A stretch of DNA of 64,000 nucleotides from Candidatus Trichofilum aggregatum (GTDB lineage: Bacteria; Chloroflexota; Anaerolineae; Promineifilales; Promineifilaceae), in assembly GCA_016716885.1 (NCBI GenBank), contig JADJUV010000006.1, positions 1 to 64,000 of the forward strand. Reading direction: 5' to 3'. Below are positions 46,001 through 54,468 of the stretch, piece by piece (within the stretch, counting starts at the first letter, position 1; each line of letters begins with the position of its first letter). The notes beneath the pieces were generated by a model. That model was given only the letters and a program-made list of their open reading frames with translations, had not been told where the DNA came from and ran no database searches. Made by a program: the position numbers and the translations under genes.

Positions 46001-48139
46001 ATGACAACTCAAAAACCACTTTCTACCAAAACAAACCTCTTCTTACTCGGCCTGATGCTGTTGGCCCTGGCCTGCAACACGTTACTGCCCCCGGACGGGG
46101 CTACGTCATCGGTAACTAATCCTGTAGTCACATTCCAGATTGAAGGGTCAACACCGGCCGCAACTCCCACCTCACCTTCTGCTACCACCGATACACCCGT
46201 TGAACCGGCTACCCTGGCCCCCTTGGCTACCGTCGCGGCCGCGGACCCCACCTGGCCTGCCCCCAACAGTGCTGTGTTACCCTTCAGCCGCCTGCCTATC
46301 ACCGCCGAGCAACAAACCACCTTCGACGAACTCAACCAGGCCATCCCCACAGGGCGTGACGATGTGGCTCTGGCGATGGCCTTTTATGGGATACCGGAAC
46401 CGGCGGCACCGCCCGCGGCCGCGAACAACACCAACATTCCTATCGGCACCACCCGCACCTTCAACGTCCTCAACATAGACAACAACACCGTCAGCCAGAT
46501 CGAGGCCGTTTTACTGGCCGCTGGCGACCATGCCTACTTCTGGTTTGACACCGGCCCCGGCAGTTTCCAACCCGGCCCCAACGATCTGGCCCTGGTCGCG
46601 GCCGAATTTGATGAAATTTACGAAGATGTGGCCTTCTACTTTGGGCAAGAAGGACAACCCGGCATAGATGGGGATCTCCGCGTGCATGTCATCAACGCCT
46701 CACCCGTGGCCCTCTGTGATGTCACCGTGGATACGGCCAGCTTTTGTGGCCTATCCGGCTACTTCAGTGCCGCCGATGGTTTGCCCAGTGAAGTAGATGG
46801 CAACTCCAACGAATTGGATATGTTTGTCATGAATGTGGATAACTTTGGCCCTGGCTACTATCTCAGTGTCCTGGGGCATGAATTCCGCCACATGATCGAA
46901 GACCATTACGATGTAGGTGATTGGGATTGGGAAGTGGAAGGTTCGGCCACCCTGGCCATGGATTTGTTGGGCATTGAAGATGGAGCGGCTCAACGAGCCA
47001 ACTGGTTCCTCGGCGAGCCGGATCAACAGCTCAACAGTTGGCCGCGTGATGGCTCTACCACGCCCGGTTATGGGCAGGGATTTCTCCTCAACCGTTATCT
47101 GTTTGACCGGTTGGGAATAGACCTGTACCGCCAGTTTGCCATCAGCCCCCTGCCCGGCTTCTTTGCTGTAGATGCCGTGGCCCAGGCCAATGGTCTGGAT
47201 GTCACCGGCGAATCGTTGTGGCTGGATTGGCTGGTGGCCTTAGCCATTCACAATGAAGCTGAGGCCCCGGAGCAGTACCAGTTTGGCACGCCAGGGTTGG
47301 ATACGGTAAACATGACCCGCCTGAACAGCAGCGGCCGCGAACTCAACGCCACCGTCCACCAATACGCCGCCGACTATTACGACCTGAACGGCAGTGGCTC
47401 CATTACTTTGCAATTTAGCGGCGATACCCTGGTTCCCGTTTTCGAGGCCATCCCCGCCTCAGGCGAGTTCATGTGGCAGGCCAATCGGGGCAATTACAGC
47501 AACATGCACCTGACCCGCTCCGTAGACTTGACCAGTGTTAGCGAAGCGACGCTGTTTTATCAAACCTATTACGACATTGAGCCGGGTTATGATTTTGCCT
47601 ATGTCTCCGTCTCTACCGATGGCGGTAACACCTGGCAAGGGCTGACCGCCCAACAGATGCAAGGGCTGAATGTGTCTGATGATCCCTCAGGCAGTGCCTA
47701 CAGTGACCGTTTTTACACGGGCGAAAGTGACGATTGGCTCCAGGAGCAGATTGATCTGACACCGTTTGCGGGGCAGGTTATTCAACTGCGTTTCCAATAC
47801 ATTACCGATCCCATCCTGACCCATCCGGGCATCGCCTTTGACAACATCGCCATCCCGGAGATCGGCTTTTTTGATGATGGTGAAACGTTGGCTGAGGGTT
47901 GGGTAGCGGATGGCTTTCACCGGGTGACGGGTTATATGCCCCAGGTTTGGCATGTGCAGGTGGTGACATTCGCGGCCGCGGGCATCGAAGTGCGCCCCCT
48001 CACCCTCACCCCCGACCAGACCGGTCAGATTAACCTGGACCTGGACGAAAGCCGCGGCCGCGTCATCATCATCGTCGCCGCCTCCGCCCCCGCCACTCTG
48101 GAACTGGCCCATTACCAACTCACCATCAGCCCCAACTAA
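46001..48139 (+). CDS. Metalloprotease lipoprotein (immune inhibitor A-like)
   Basis: 712 residues. Lipobox LALAC at the end of a hydrophobic signal, then a Pro/Thr linker. The zincin motif HEFRHMIEDHYD is near residue 292, followed by WEVEGSATLAMDLLG, fitting HExxH with a downstream Glu. The C-terminal ~250 residues contain a jelly-roll/MAM-like domain (GYDFAYVSVSTDGGNTWQGL) as in M6-like peptidases. Exported protease or adhesin is the likely role. The octamer at 47972 shows a strong skew flip. Confidence 0.82.
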   Translation: MTTQKPLSTKTNLFLLGLMLLALACNTLLPPDGATSSVTNPVVTFQIEGSTPAATPTSPSATTDTPVEPATLAPLATVAAADPTWPAPNSAVLPFSRLPITAEQQTTFDELNQAIPTGRDDVALAMAFYGIPEPAAPPAAANNTNIPIGTTRTFNVLNIDNNTVSQIEAVLLAAGDHAYFWFDTGPGSFQPGPNDLALVAAEFDEIYEDVAFYFGQEGQPGIDGDLRVHVINASPVALCDVTVDTASFCGLSGYFSAADGLPSEVDGNSNELDMFVMNVDNFGPGYYLSVLGHEFRHMIEDHYDVGDWDWEVEGSATLAMDLLGIEDGAAQRANWFLGEPDQQLNSWPRDGSTTPGYGQGFLLNRYLFDRLGIDLYRQFAISPLPGFFAVDAVAQANGLDVTGESLWLDWLVALAIHNEAEAPEQYQFGTPGLDTVNMTRLNSSGRELNATVHQYAADYYDLNGSGSITLQFSGDTLVPVFEAIPASGEFMWQANRGNYSNMHLTRSVDLTSVSEATLFYQTYYDIEPGYDFAYVSVSTDGGNTWQGLTAQQMQGLNVSDDPSGSAYSDRFYTGESDDWLQEQIDLTPFAGQVIQLRFQYITDPILTHPGIAFDNIAIPEIGFFDDGETLAEGWVADGFHRVTGYMPQVWHVQVVTFAAAGIEVRPLTLTPDQTGQINLDLDESRGRVIIIVAASAPATLELAHYQLTISPN

Positions 48140-48249
48140 TAATGGCATCACGCCAAGGCGCCAAGAACGCCAAGTTTTTCCTCTGCAACTTTGCGACTTC
48201 GCGCCTTTGCGTGAGACTTCTTATTGCCGATAACCGCTAACGTTCCTCT

Positions 48250-50079
48250 ATGCCCTTACTTCCTGGCGAACACCTCAACAAGCGTTACCGCATCCTACAC
48301 CTGCTGGCCGAAGGGCCGTATGGCGCAGTCTATCGCGCCTGGGATTTAACCGCCCAGGAAGATGTGGCGGTGAAGGAATATCTAGACGCTTCACCTGAAA
48401 TGCAACGACTCTTCCGCCAGGAAGCTCGCCGTCTACACGAACAAAACCACCCCCAATTACCCAAGGTGCGCGACCATTTCGCCCTGGAAGAGACCGGTCA
48501 ATACCTCATCAGCGATTACATAGACGGGGTGGATTTGCAGAGCCTGGTCAACCAATACGGCTCACTGCCCTCAGACCGCATTATCGAATGGCTCCAGGCC
48601 GCTTGCCAACCTGTCACCTATCTGCACAGCAAAAACCAGCTTCATCTCAACATCAAACCAGCCAATATCCGCCTGACCCCGCAAGGGCAACTGTTTTTGG
48701 TGGATACCGGTTTGCCCGGTTTGGGCATCAGCCCCGGCACGCCCGGTTATGCCGCCCCGGAACAGGCCAAACAAGCGGCCGCGACCCCCGCCAGCGACAT
48801 CTATGCCCTGGGTGCTACGCTCTACACCCTGCTCACTGGCAAAACCCCGGCCGATGCCTTGCGCCGGGAAAGTGGCCTGGCCGATCTTATCCCCGCCCGC
48901 GAACTCAACCCTGATATCGAACCGTATCTTTCCCTGGTAGCCGCACGCGCTATGTCTCTACGCCCGGATGTCCGTTATGAAACGGTGGCCGATTTTGCTC
49001 AGGCGTTAGAGCGACCAACGGGGAAGATTACCCCAGCCAGCGAAGCCTTACGCCGCACGCCGCCTAGCTACCAGGGAACCGTGAAGCCCCCATTGCGGCC
49101 GCGGGCCACCCGCAAACAGATCGAACAGCGCACCATCTTCGGTCTGGTGGCTGTCCTCATTTTGCTCATCGGCGTAAGTGTGGGTCTGTTCGTGGCCAAC
49201 GAACGAGCCGAGGCTGTCGAAAACCCCGTCGCCGCCACCGCCACCTTCCAATCCGGCGTCATTGCCGCTATCACCCAACTGGCTCCCACCGCTACCGTCA
49301 GCCCCACCCCCGCACCAACCCCCTCACCTACCCCCCAACCCCTGGTCAACGACACCGGCAGCCTGATGATCTACCTGCCCGGCGGCCCGTTCATCATGGG
49401 GGATGATGAAGGGGAAAGTGACGAAAAACCGGCTCATACGGCGAATCTCAGCTCATTTTTTCTAGACGAAACCGAAGTGAGTAACCGGGAGTACGCCCTG
49501 TGCGTAGCCGAGGAAGCCTGCGCCCGACCTGACCGCCTGGGCGCAACCTACCACCCCGCCTACTACGGGGATCCAGCCTTTGATGAATATCCGGTCATCT
49601 TTGTGAGTTGGTACGACGCCGAGCAGTTTTGTGACTGGCGCGGCGCTCGCCTGCCCACCGAAGCCGAGTGGGAATATGCCGCCAGTTACGACCCTCTCAA
49701 CCAGATCAAACTAAAATACCCCTGGGGGGATGTGTTTGAAGGAACCTGGCTCAACTTTAACGCCAGCTTTACCGAATTTGACGATGGGCATCGTGACACG
49801 GCTCCCATTACCAGTTATCCCGAAGGGCGGTCTATCATGGGTATTTATAATCTGTCGGGTAATGTCATGGAGTGGGTAGCCGATTGGTATGACCCCCGCT
49901 ACTACCGCACGGCCACTGAGGTCAATCCACTTGGCCCGGAAACCGGGGAGTTCAAGACGATCCGGGGTGGCTCCTGGCTTTCTGATCGGGATGAAACAAC
50001 CGCTGTCGCCCGTACCAACTTTGATCCCACTGTCTCACGGGCGACGCTAGGTTTTCGTTGTGCTCAAACCCCGCAATAG
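48250..50079 (+). CDS. Serine/threonine pseudokinase fused to a formylglycine-generating (FGE/SUMF1) domain
   Basis: 609 residues. The kinase fold spans 10-265: glycine loop LAEGPYGAVYRA and VAVKEY lysine. The catalytic loop, normally HRDxKPxN, reads HLNIKPANI: the catalytic Asp is Asn and the Arg is Leu. DFG reads DTG. This predicts loss of phosphotransfer. A membrane segment (about 295-317) and Pro/Thr linker lead outward to an FGE-sulfatase domain (GGPFIMGDDEGESDEKPAH, RLPTEAEWEYA, NLSGNVMEWVADWY, RGGSWLSDRDE). So a cytoplasmic binding domain is tied to an external domain. Confidence 0.9.
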   Translation: MPLLPGEHLNKRYRILHLLAEGPYGAVYRAWDLTAQEDVAVKEYLDASPEMQRLFRQEARRLHEQNHPQLPKVRDHFALEETGQYLISDYIDGVDLQSLVNQYGSLPSDRIIEWLQAACQPVTYLHSKNQLHLNIKPANIRLTPQGQLFLVDTGLPGLGISPGTPGYAAPEQAKQAAATPASDIYALGATLYTLLTGKTPADALRRESGLADLIPARELNPDIEPYLSLVAARAMSLRPDVRYETVADFAQALERPTGKITPASEALRRTPPSYQGTVKPPLRPRATRKQIEQRTIFGLVAVLILLIGVSVGLFVANERAEAVENPVAATATFQSGVIAAITQLAPTATVSPTPAPTPSPTPQPLVNDTGSLMIYLPGGPFIMGDDEGESDEKPAHTANLSSFFLDETEVSNREYALCVAEEACARPDRLGATYHPAYYGDPAFDEYPVIFVSWYDAEQFCDWRGARLPTEAEWEYAASYDPLNQIKLKYPWGDVFEGTWLNFNASFTEFDDGHRDTAPITSYPEGRSIMGIYNLSGNVMEWVADWYDPRYYRTATEVNPLGPETGEFKTIRGGSWLSDRDETTAVARTNFDPTVSRATLGFRCAQTPQ

Positions 50080-50086
50080 CAGGGGC

Positions 50087-50132
50087 GGTCAGCAGGTCAG
50101 CAGGTCAGCAGGTCAGCTAAAAAGCTGACAAG
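50087..50132. repeat. GTCAGC short tandem repeat
   Basis: CAGCAGGTCAGCAGGTCAGC followed by TAAAAAGCTGACAAGCTG. The same unit builds spacers at 34153-34228, 56741-56821 and 57418-57480, always next to gene ends. Confidence 0.75.
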
Positions 50133-50262
50133 CTGTTCTCGCTACTCGCCACTCGCCACTCCCCCATCATCCGCTACACGATTCCCCCCGAACAAGGTAT
50201 CATCTTGCATCATGTCCGGGCCAGCCTCAGTCCCAAACTGGGTTGGCTCAGACCAGACTTAG

Positions 50263-50578
50263 GAATGAGAATTAAATAACTTACAGGAGACTGGGGACGA
50301 GACCCACATGACGAAAGTCAGACCGACGTTTTTATGACCCGCTTCACCCTCGGTTTGTCGCCGGAAACCCCCACCCCTAACCCCGCCCCCAGGGGCGGGG
50401 AACTTTTCTGGGCGCGGTTTTTCGGGGCCTTCGCCCCGAAAAACCGCGCCGCTAAGGTTCCCCCTTCCCCCCGGGAAGGGGGTCAGGGGGATGGGTCTTC
50501 CGACTCAATTTACGAAGGGCTTAGGTAAAGCTGGTCGAGTCTCTCATCTCAGTTCCGCAGGTTATTTCATTCTTGATC
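50263..50578 (+). mobile_element. MITE-like element with terminal inverted repeats, copy 1
   Basis: A 316-bp non-coding element. The left end is GAATGAGAATTAAATAAC and the right end GTTATTTCATTCTTGATC, imperfect inverted repeats. The flanks are CTTAG (50258-50262) and CTTAC (50579-50583), possibly a short target duplication. The interior has palindromic CCCCGCCCCCAGGGGCGGGG and GGGCGCGG/CCGCGCC blocks. The inverted second copy is at 62963-63201. Confidence 0.7.
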
Positions 50579-50706
50579 CTTACTATGCCCGACACGGCGA
50601 CAAAGCGAGGGGCGACGGGGCGAAAAAACCTCAAATTACGCCCGTTGCTCGTATATTTCCAGGTGAACTCATCTGGCAGCTATAAAAAAACACTAAGGAC
50701 ATTACT
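50579..50706. other. Spacer, no feature seen
   Basis: Between the element and the next gene I see no promoter, repeat or hairpin that I can defend. Confidence 0.4.
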
Positions 50707-51033
50707 GTGAACCATCCCCCTGACCCCAACCAACCCCCTAAAAGAAGACGCATTGCGGATGCGTTGGTCAAACAAACGATTATGGCTCAGTGCGCGGCCG
50801 CGGGACCCACCAGCTACACCACCCCCGAAGCCGTCGCCCGTGAGATTTATCCAGAAAAGTGGCAAACCCTGCTCAAACGAGTACGCCTCTTCGCCCAACA
50901 AATGGCCCAGGCAGGCCAGATCGTCATCCTACGCAAAGGCCAGATCGCCGACCCCGCCGAAGACATTCGTGGCCTCATCCGCCTGCAAATCGCCCCCGTC
51001 CCGGCTAACGATCCCCCCCTTCTCACCGACTAA
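50707..51033 (+). CDS. DUF3253 family protein
   Basis: 108 residues from GTG at 50707. The DUF3253 pattern is seen: KRRRIADALVKQTIMAQCAA, TPEAVAREIYPEKWQTLLKRVR, QAGQIVILRKGQIADPAEDI and GLIRLQIAP. It looks like a small winged-helix domain that could bind nucleic acid; function unknown. One octamer site supplies the Ala run. Confidence 0.75.
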   Translation: MNHPPDPNQPPKRRRIADALVKQTIMAQCAAAGPTSYTTPEAVAREIYPEKWQTLLKRVRLFAQQMAQAGQIVILRKGQIADPAEDIRGLIRLQIAPVPANDPPLLTD

Positions 51034-51221
51034 CCACCCATCCTTTTTCTTTTCTCTGCGCTCTCCGCGTCTCTGCGGTTAGCTATTCTTCCAGGAGTTC
51101 CCCATGAACGGGGCGCTCACCAAGATGGATGAAAACCGCCGGGAACTCGTAGGAACTCAGAGGAACTCTAGGAACTCTCGCCACTTTGCCCCTTGCCACT
51201 TTTTTTTTCCCAGGAGAAACC

Positions 51222-51569
51222 ATGTCTACTATCTTCAGCAAAATCGTCAACCAGGAAATCCCCGCCACCCTTCTTTACCAGGATGATCTTGTCACCGCCT
51301 TCCGAGACATTAATCCCCAGGCCCCTGTTCACATTCTCATTGTGCCCAACAAAGAGATTGCCACTGTCAACGATCTCACCGAGGAAGACGAACGGACAGC
51401 CGGGCGCATGTTGTTGGTCGCCAAAAAGCTGGCCGAACAAGAAGGCATTGCCGCCAACGGCTACCGGCTCATGATCAACTGTAATCAACATGGGGGACAA
51501 GAGGTTTTCCACCTGCATATGCACCTCATGGGTGGTCATCCCATGGGGCCAATGGTGGTACGTCGGTAA
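51222..51569 (+). CDS. HIT-family (HINT-like) nucleotide hydrolase
   Basis: 115 residues with start at ATG 51222 after CCCAGGAG. The histidine triad HLHMHLMGG near residue 98 is intact, with the N-terminal [16 protein letters not shown] start (here [12 protein letters not shown]), [16 protein letters not shown] and [20 protein letters not shown] proteins hydrolyse aminoacyl- or adenosine phosphoramidates in the cytoplasm. Downstream terminator 51571-51603. Confidence 0.93.
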   Translation: MSTIFSKIVNQEIPATLLYQDDLVTAFRDINPQAPVHILIVPNKEIATVNDLTEEDERTAGRMLLVAKKLAEQEGIAANGYRLMINCNQHGGQEVFHLHMHLMGGHPMGPMVVRR

Positions 51570-51570
51570 C

Positions 51571-51603
51571 AAAAAAGCTCCAGAAATTTCTGGAGCTTTT
51601 TTT
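51571..51603 (+). terminator. Bidirectional terminator
   Basis: Perfect palindrome AAAAGCTCCAGAAATTTCTG with its complement and T runs on both strands; it separates the HIT gene from the convergent tmRNA gene and can serve both. Confidence 0.93.
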
Positions 51604-51605
51604 AG

Positions 51606-52013
51606 TGGAGATGGCGGGAATCGAACCCGCGTCCGAAAAATTCAGCCTCTGAACTTCTACAAGCTTAGTCAACTCATTTGGCTTTTCGCCATCATAGCCC
51701 CTGTTGACCGGGTCTTCATGATGACTAACCGATGACTCCCGAAAGAGCCGCTTAGCTTCACCTATCGGTGTAAGTGAAGGGCACATTGGCTTTGTTACGC
51801 CCGACTATCCCCGGCCAATGAACGTTGATAGTAGACGCGGCCCGTTTCAGAGCCTTTTGCTTTCCTTACGAACCGCGATTAGGCGGCCATGGGGAGAGCG
51901 TTGTAGCGTGCATTTGTGTTGGCACTTAATTTTTGCTCCAGTTTTACGAGCTGTAAGCGTGCTCGGCTTGCCATCCAGGACCAGCCTTCCCCGTCGAAGC
52001 CTGTCATCCCCAG
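51606..52013 (-). ncRNA. ssrA: tmRNA (ssrA)
   Basis: 408 bases on the minus strand. The 5' end GGGGATGACAGGCTTCGACG pairs with the 3' CATCTCC and T-arm GGGTTCGATTCCCGC-type sequence, forming the tRNA-like end; CCA is not encoded. The tag reading frame starts at GCC (51923) and ends at TAA (51879-51881), giving ANTNARYNALPMAA. This rescues stalled ribosomes. Promoter at 52023-52051. Confidence 0.95.
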
Positions 52014-52022
52014 ATAGTGAAC

Positions 52023-52051
52023 ATTATACCCGTGGTATTAAGTGATGTCTA
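52023..52051 (-). promoter_or_regulatory. Promoter of tmRNA
   Basis: On the minus strand TAGACA, a 17-bp spacer, then TATAAT (52023-52028), with transcription start expected near 52013. Confidence 0.9.
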
Positions 52052-52180
52052 TTAATTTTTCATTGGCGTATTGTTCCCCTACGAAAATAACGAACCGCAG
52101 AGAACGCAAGTAGAACTTGAGTAGAATTCCCCTTGCTCTAGCTCTTTCTCTCGCTCGCAACTTCAGTTATCATACGCGCC

Positions 52181-53067
52181 ATGAGCCAGGTACCCAAGGA
52201 TTTAGCTCGACAACTGTGGCGTGTGTATCATCGAGCACACAAGCTGATTCCCTGGGCTTATGGGGGCAATTTACCCTGGAATGAGCCGGAGTTTTCGCGC
52301 CGCATGTTACGCGAACATTTAGATGAATCGCACGCGGCCGCGACGCGCACCACCCCTGAACGTCACCACCAATTCCCCTGGTTATGGGCCAAACTGGGCC
52401 TGCAACCGGGCCATCATCTACTTGACCTGACTTGTGGGCCGGGTTTGTATGCCGTGGAGTGGGCCAGACGCGGCTGTCAGGTAACGGGGGTAGATTTTAG
52501 CCCCGCCGCCATTCAATATGCCCGCGACCTGGCCCACCAAGCCGGGGTCGTGCCTCACTGTACCTTCGTTGAGCAAGACATCCGCACCTGGCTGGCAGAA
52601 GCCGTTACCACACAAACAGAGAAATACGACGCGGCCGCGATCCTCTATGGTCAATTGGCCGTTTTTCCCCGCGCCGAAGCCGAAACCATCCTGCGCCAGG
52701 TGTCCCAACTGCTTAAACCGGGCGCTAAGTTGTGCCTGGAACTACTCGATGCCCAGCGGGTAGACAAAAGAACAACACCTGGTGGTTCACCGACGAAACC
52801 GGTTTGTGGGGTGAATCGCCCTTTCTGCACCTGGGTGAACGGTTCTGGGATGAAGAAAATCGTACTTCTATCGAACGTTTCCATACGCTTCACCTGGACA
52901 CAGGGCAGATGGACGAAGTGATTTTGTGTGACACGACGTACACAACCGGGGAAATGACCGAACTCCTTCAGCAAGCCGGTTTTTGCCACGTAGACATTTA
53001 CCCGGCCTGGGATGGTTTACCTTTGTATGATGCCCAAGAATGGCAAATCTATGTGGCGCAACGATGA
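52181..53067 (+). CDS. Class I SAM-dependent methyltransferase, one frame break
   Basis: About 295 residues after repair. Motif I is LLDLTCGPGLYAVEWARRGC, then VTGVDFSPAAI and the acidic motif DAAAILYGQLAVF. At about 52768 the frame breaks in an A4 run: one added A joins LLDAQRVDK to KNNTWWFTDETGLWG and onward to the stop at 53067. Substrate is unknown. RBS upstream is weak. Confidence 0.8.
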
Positions 53068-53126
53068 CAGGCTCATGTTCTGTTCGTAGTGCGATTTTTG
53101 AGCCTTAACAAATTAATACTGGTATT

Positions 53127-53192
53127 GAGGAGTAAGGCATCCCCAGATGCCGCAGGTGGTGAACCATTCGCACGTGGGCGTGCTCACTCCTC
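53127..53192. repeat. Inverted-repeat element, copy 2
   Basis: GAGGAGTAAGGCATCCCCAG to GGCGTGCTCACTCCTC; partner of 44016-44080. Confidence 0.75.
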
Positions 53193-53222
53193 TCTACACC
53201 ATCATTAATTTTGCGGCGTATT

Positions 53223-53348
53223 TATACAGGTGTCCGAACTTATTCCCACGCTCTGCGTGGGAATATCATCTGGGACGCTCTGCGTCCTACGCGACGCAGA
53301 GCGTCGTAGGGAGCATTCCACGCAGAGCGTGGAACGAGTACCTGTATA
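53223..53348. repeat. Long palindromic CTCTGCG element
   Basis: A 126-bp imperfect inverted repeat with ends TATACAGGT/ACCTGTATA. The arms contain CCCACGCTCTGCGTGGG and GACGCTCTGCGTCC, themselves palindromes, mirrored on the other arm. No gene. Similar CTCTGCGT strings are common spacer elements in several phyla. Confidence 0.8.
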
Positions 53349-53394
53349 GATACTAATTTTCTTTACATCCAACCACTCTCTCGCGGAGCACCCT

Positions 53395-54468
53395 ATGTCT
53401 ACCCCATGCCCAACCTGCAACTCCCCCTTAACTGATGAACTAGATGAGTGTCCTGCCTGTGGTCAGGAATTTTGCCCGGACTGTGGCACGCCGCTACACA
53501 CAAACGCGGCCGCGTGTCCCACCTGTGGAGCCGAGTTTGACCTCTTTTGCCCGGAATGTGAGGCCCCACTCCAGGCTGGTGACGCCGTCTGTTTGTCTTG
53601 TGGGCACGTCTTTCCCAGCCCGGAAACGCGGGTGGTATCGGCGCTGGCGGCCAATGCCGTGATGGCCCATGCCGTAGAAGCGGATGAAGCCTTGCGGGCT
53701 GAACCATTTACCGGCCATTGTCCGACTTGCCGTGAACCTTTATATGTGGAAGATGGGTTTTGTGAGGCGTGTGGGGCCACCTTTTGCGCCCATTGCGGCC
53801 ATTTGGTGGATGAGGATGATGAGGTTTGTCAGCTATGCGGCCGCGCCCTCTTTTTTGCCTGCCCCTTGTGTGAAGCTGATCTGACCACGGGCACACCTGT
53901 CTGCCCCCATTGTCACGCCCTGTTCCCCGCTTTTTGCGCCTTTTGTCAGACCGCGTTGGAGCTGAATCAAGAAACTTGTGCCCATTGCGGCCGCGACAAT
54001 GCCATCAGCCAGCGGCGGCCAGTACGGGTGCTACACACCTTGTTAGCGGGCGAACAACCCGTTTTTATCATCGCCTGCCACGCCTGTGGTACCGCCTACG
54101 ATCCGGCCGAATCGTTTTGCCCTACCTGCCAGAATGCCGTTTGTGGCAATTGCCTGACCGCTCTGCTGGCCGAGGAAGCCTATTGTCCCCGTTGCGGCCG
54201 CGCCGCCGATGACAAAACCCCAGGGCGCGAGAGCAAACAGACGGCCTTACTCCATTGTCCGGCCTGCGGCCGCGCCATCACCCTGGGTGATGATGAATGC
54301 CCCCACTGTGAACAGGCCCTGTGCCCCGCCTGCGGTAAAGCCATCAGCCAGCAAGACACCGTCTGCCGCCACTGTGGCACGGAGTTTGATTTTAGCTGTC
54401 CGGGTTGTGGTGAACGGGTGGACGCGGCCGCGACAACGTGCCCCCATTGTCAGACCGTGTTGGTATAG
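53395..54468 (+). CDS. Zinc-ribbon array protein (24 CxxC motifs)
   Basis: 357 residues made almost entirely of paired CxxC knuckles, about 12 double zinc ribbons: CPTC-CPAC, CPDC-CPTC, CPEC-CLSC, CPTC-CEAC, CAHC-CQLC, CPLC-CPHC and so on. By count there are 24 CxxC motifs. Such arrays bind zinc and may bind RNA, DNA or protein partners; no catalytic domain is seen. A low-Cys linker (around residues 80-105) separates the first three ribbons from the rest. The octamer occurs six times; at four of them it encodes Gly-Arg after Cys (CGR), at two Ala-Ala-Ala. Confidence 0.85.
   Translation: MSTPCPTCNSPLTDELDECPACGQEFCPDCGTPLHTNAAACPTCGAEFDLFCPECEAPLQAGDAVCLSCGHVFPSPETRVVSALAANAVMAHAVEADEALRAEPFTGHCPTCREPLYVEDGFCEACGATFCAHCGHLVDEDDEVCQLCGRALFFACPLCEADLTTGTPVCPHCHALFPAFCAFCQTALELNQETCAHCGRDNAISQRRPVRVLHTLLAGEQPVFIIACHACGTAYDPAESFCPTCQNAVCGNCLTALLAEEAYCPRCGRAADDKTPGRESKQTALLHCPACGRAITLGDDECPHCEQALCPACGKAISQQDTVCRHCGTEFDFSCPGCGERVDAAATTCPHCQTVLV

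Noticed and set aside
53395..54468. Zinc-ribbon gene as a chance result of repeats
   Set aside because: Regular CxxC pairs with variable loops, a good start with RBS and full length argue for a real protein.
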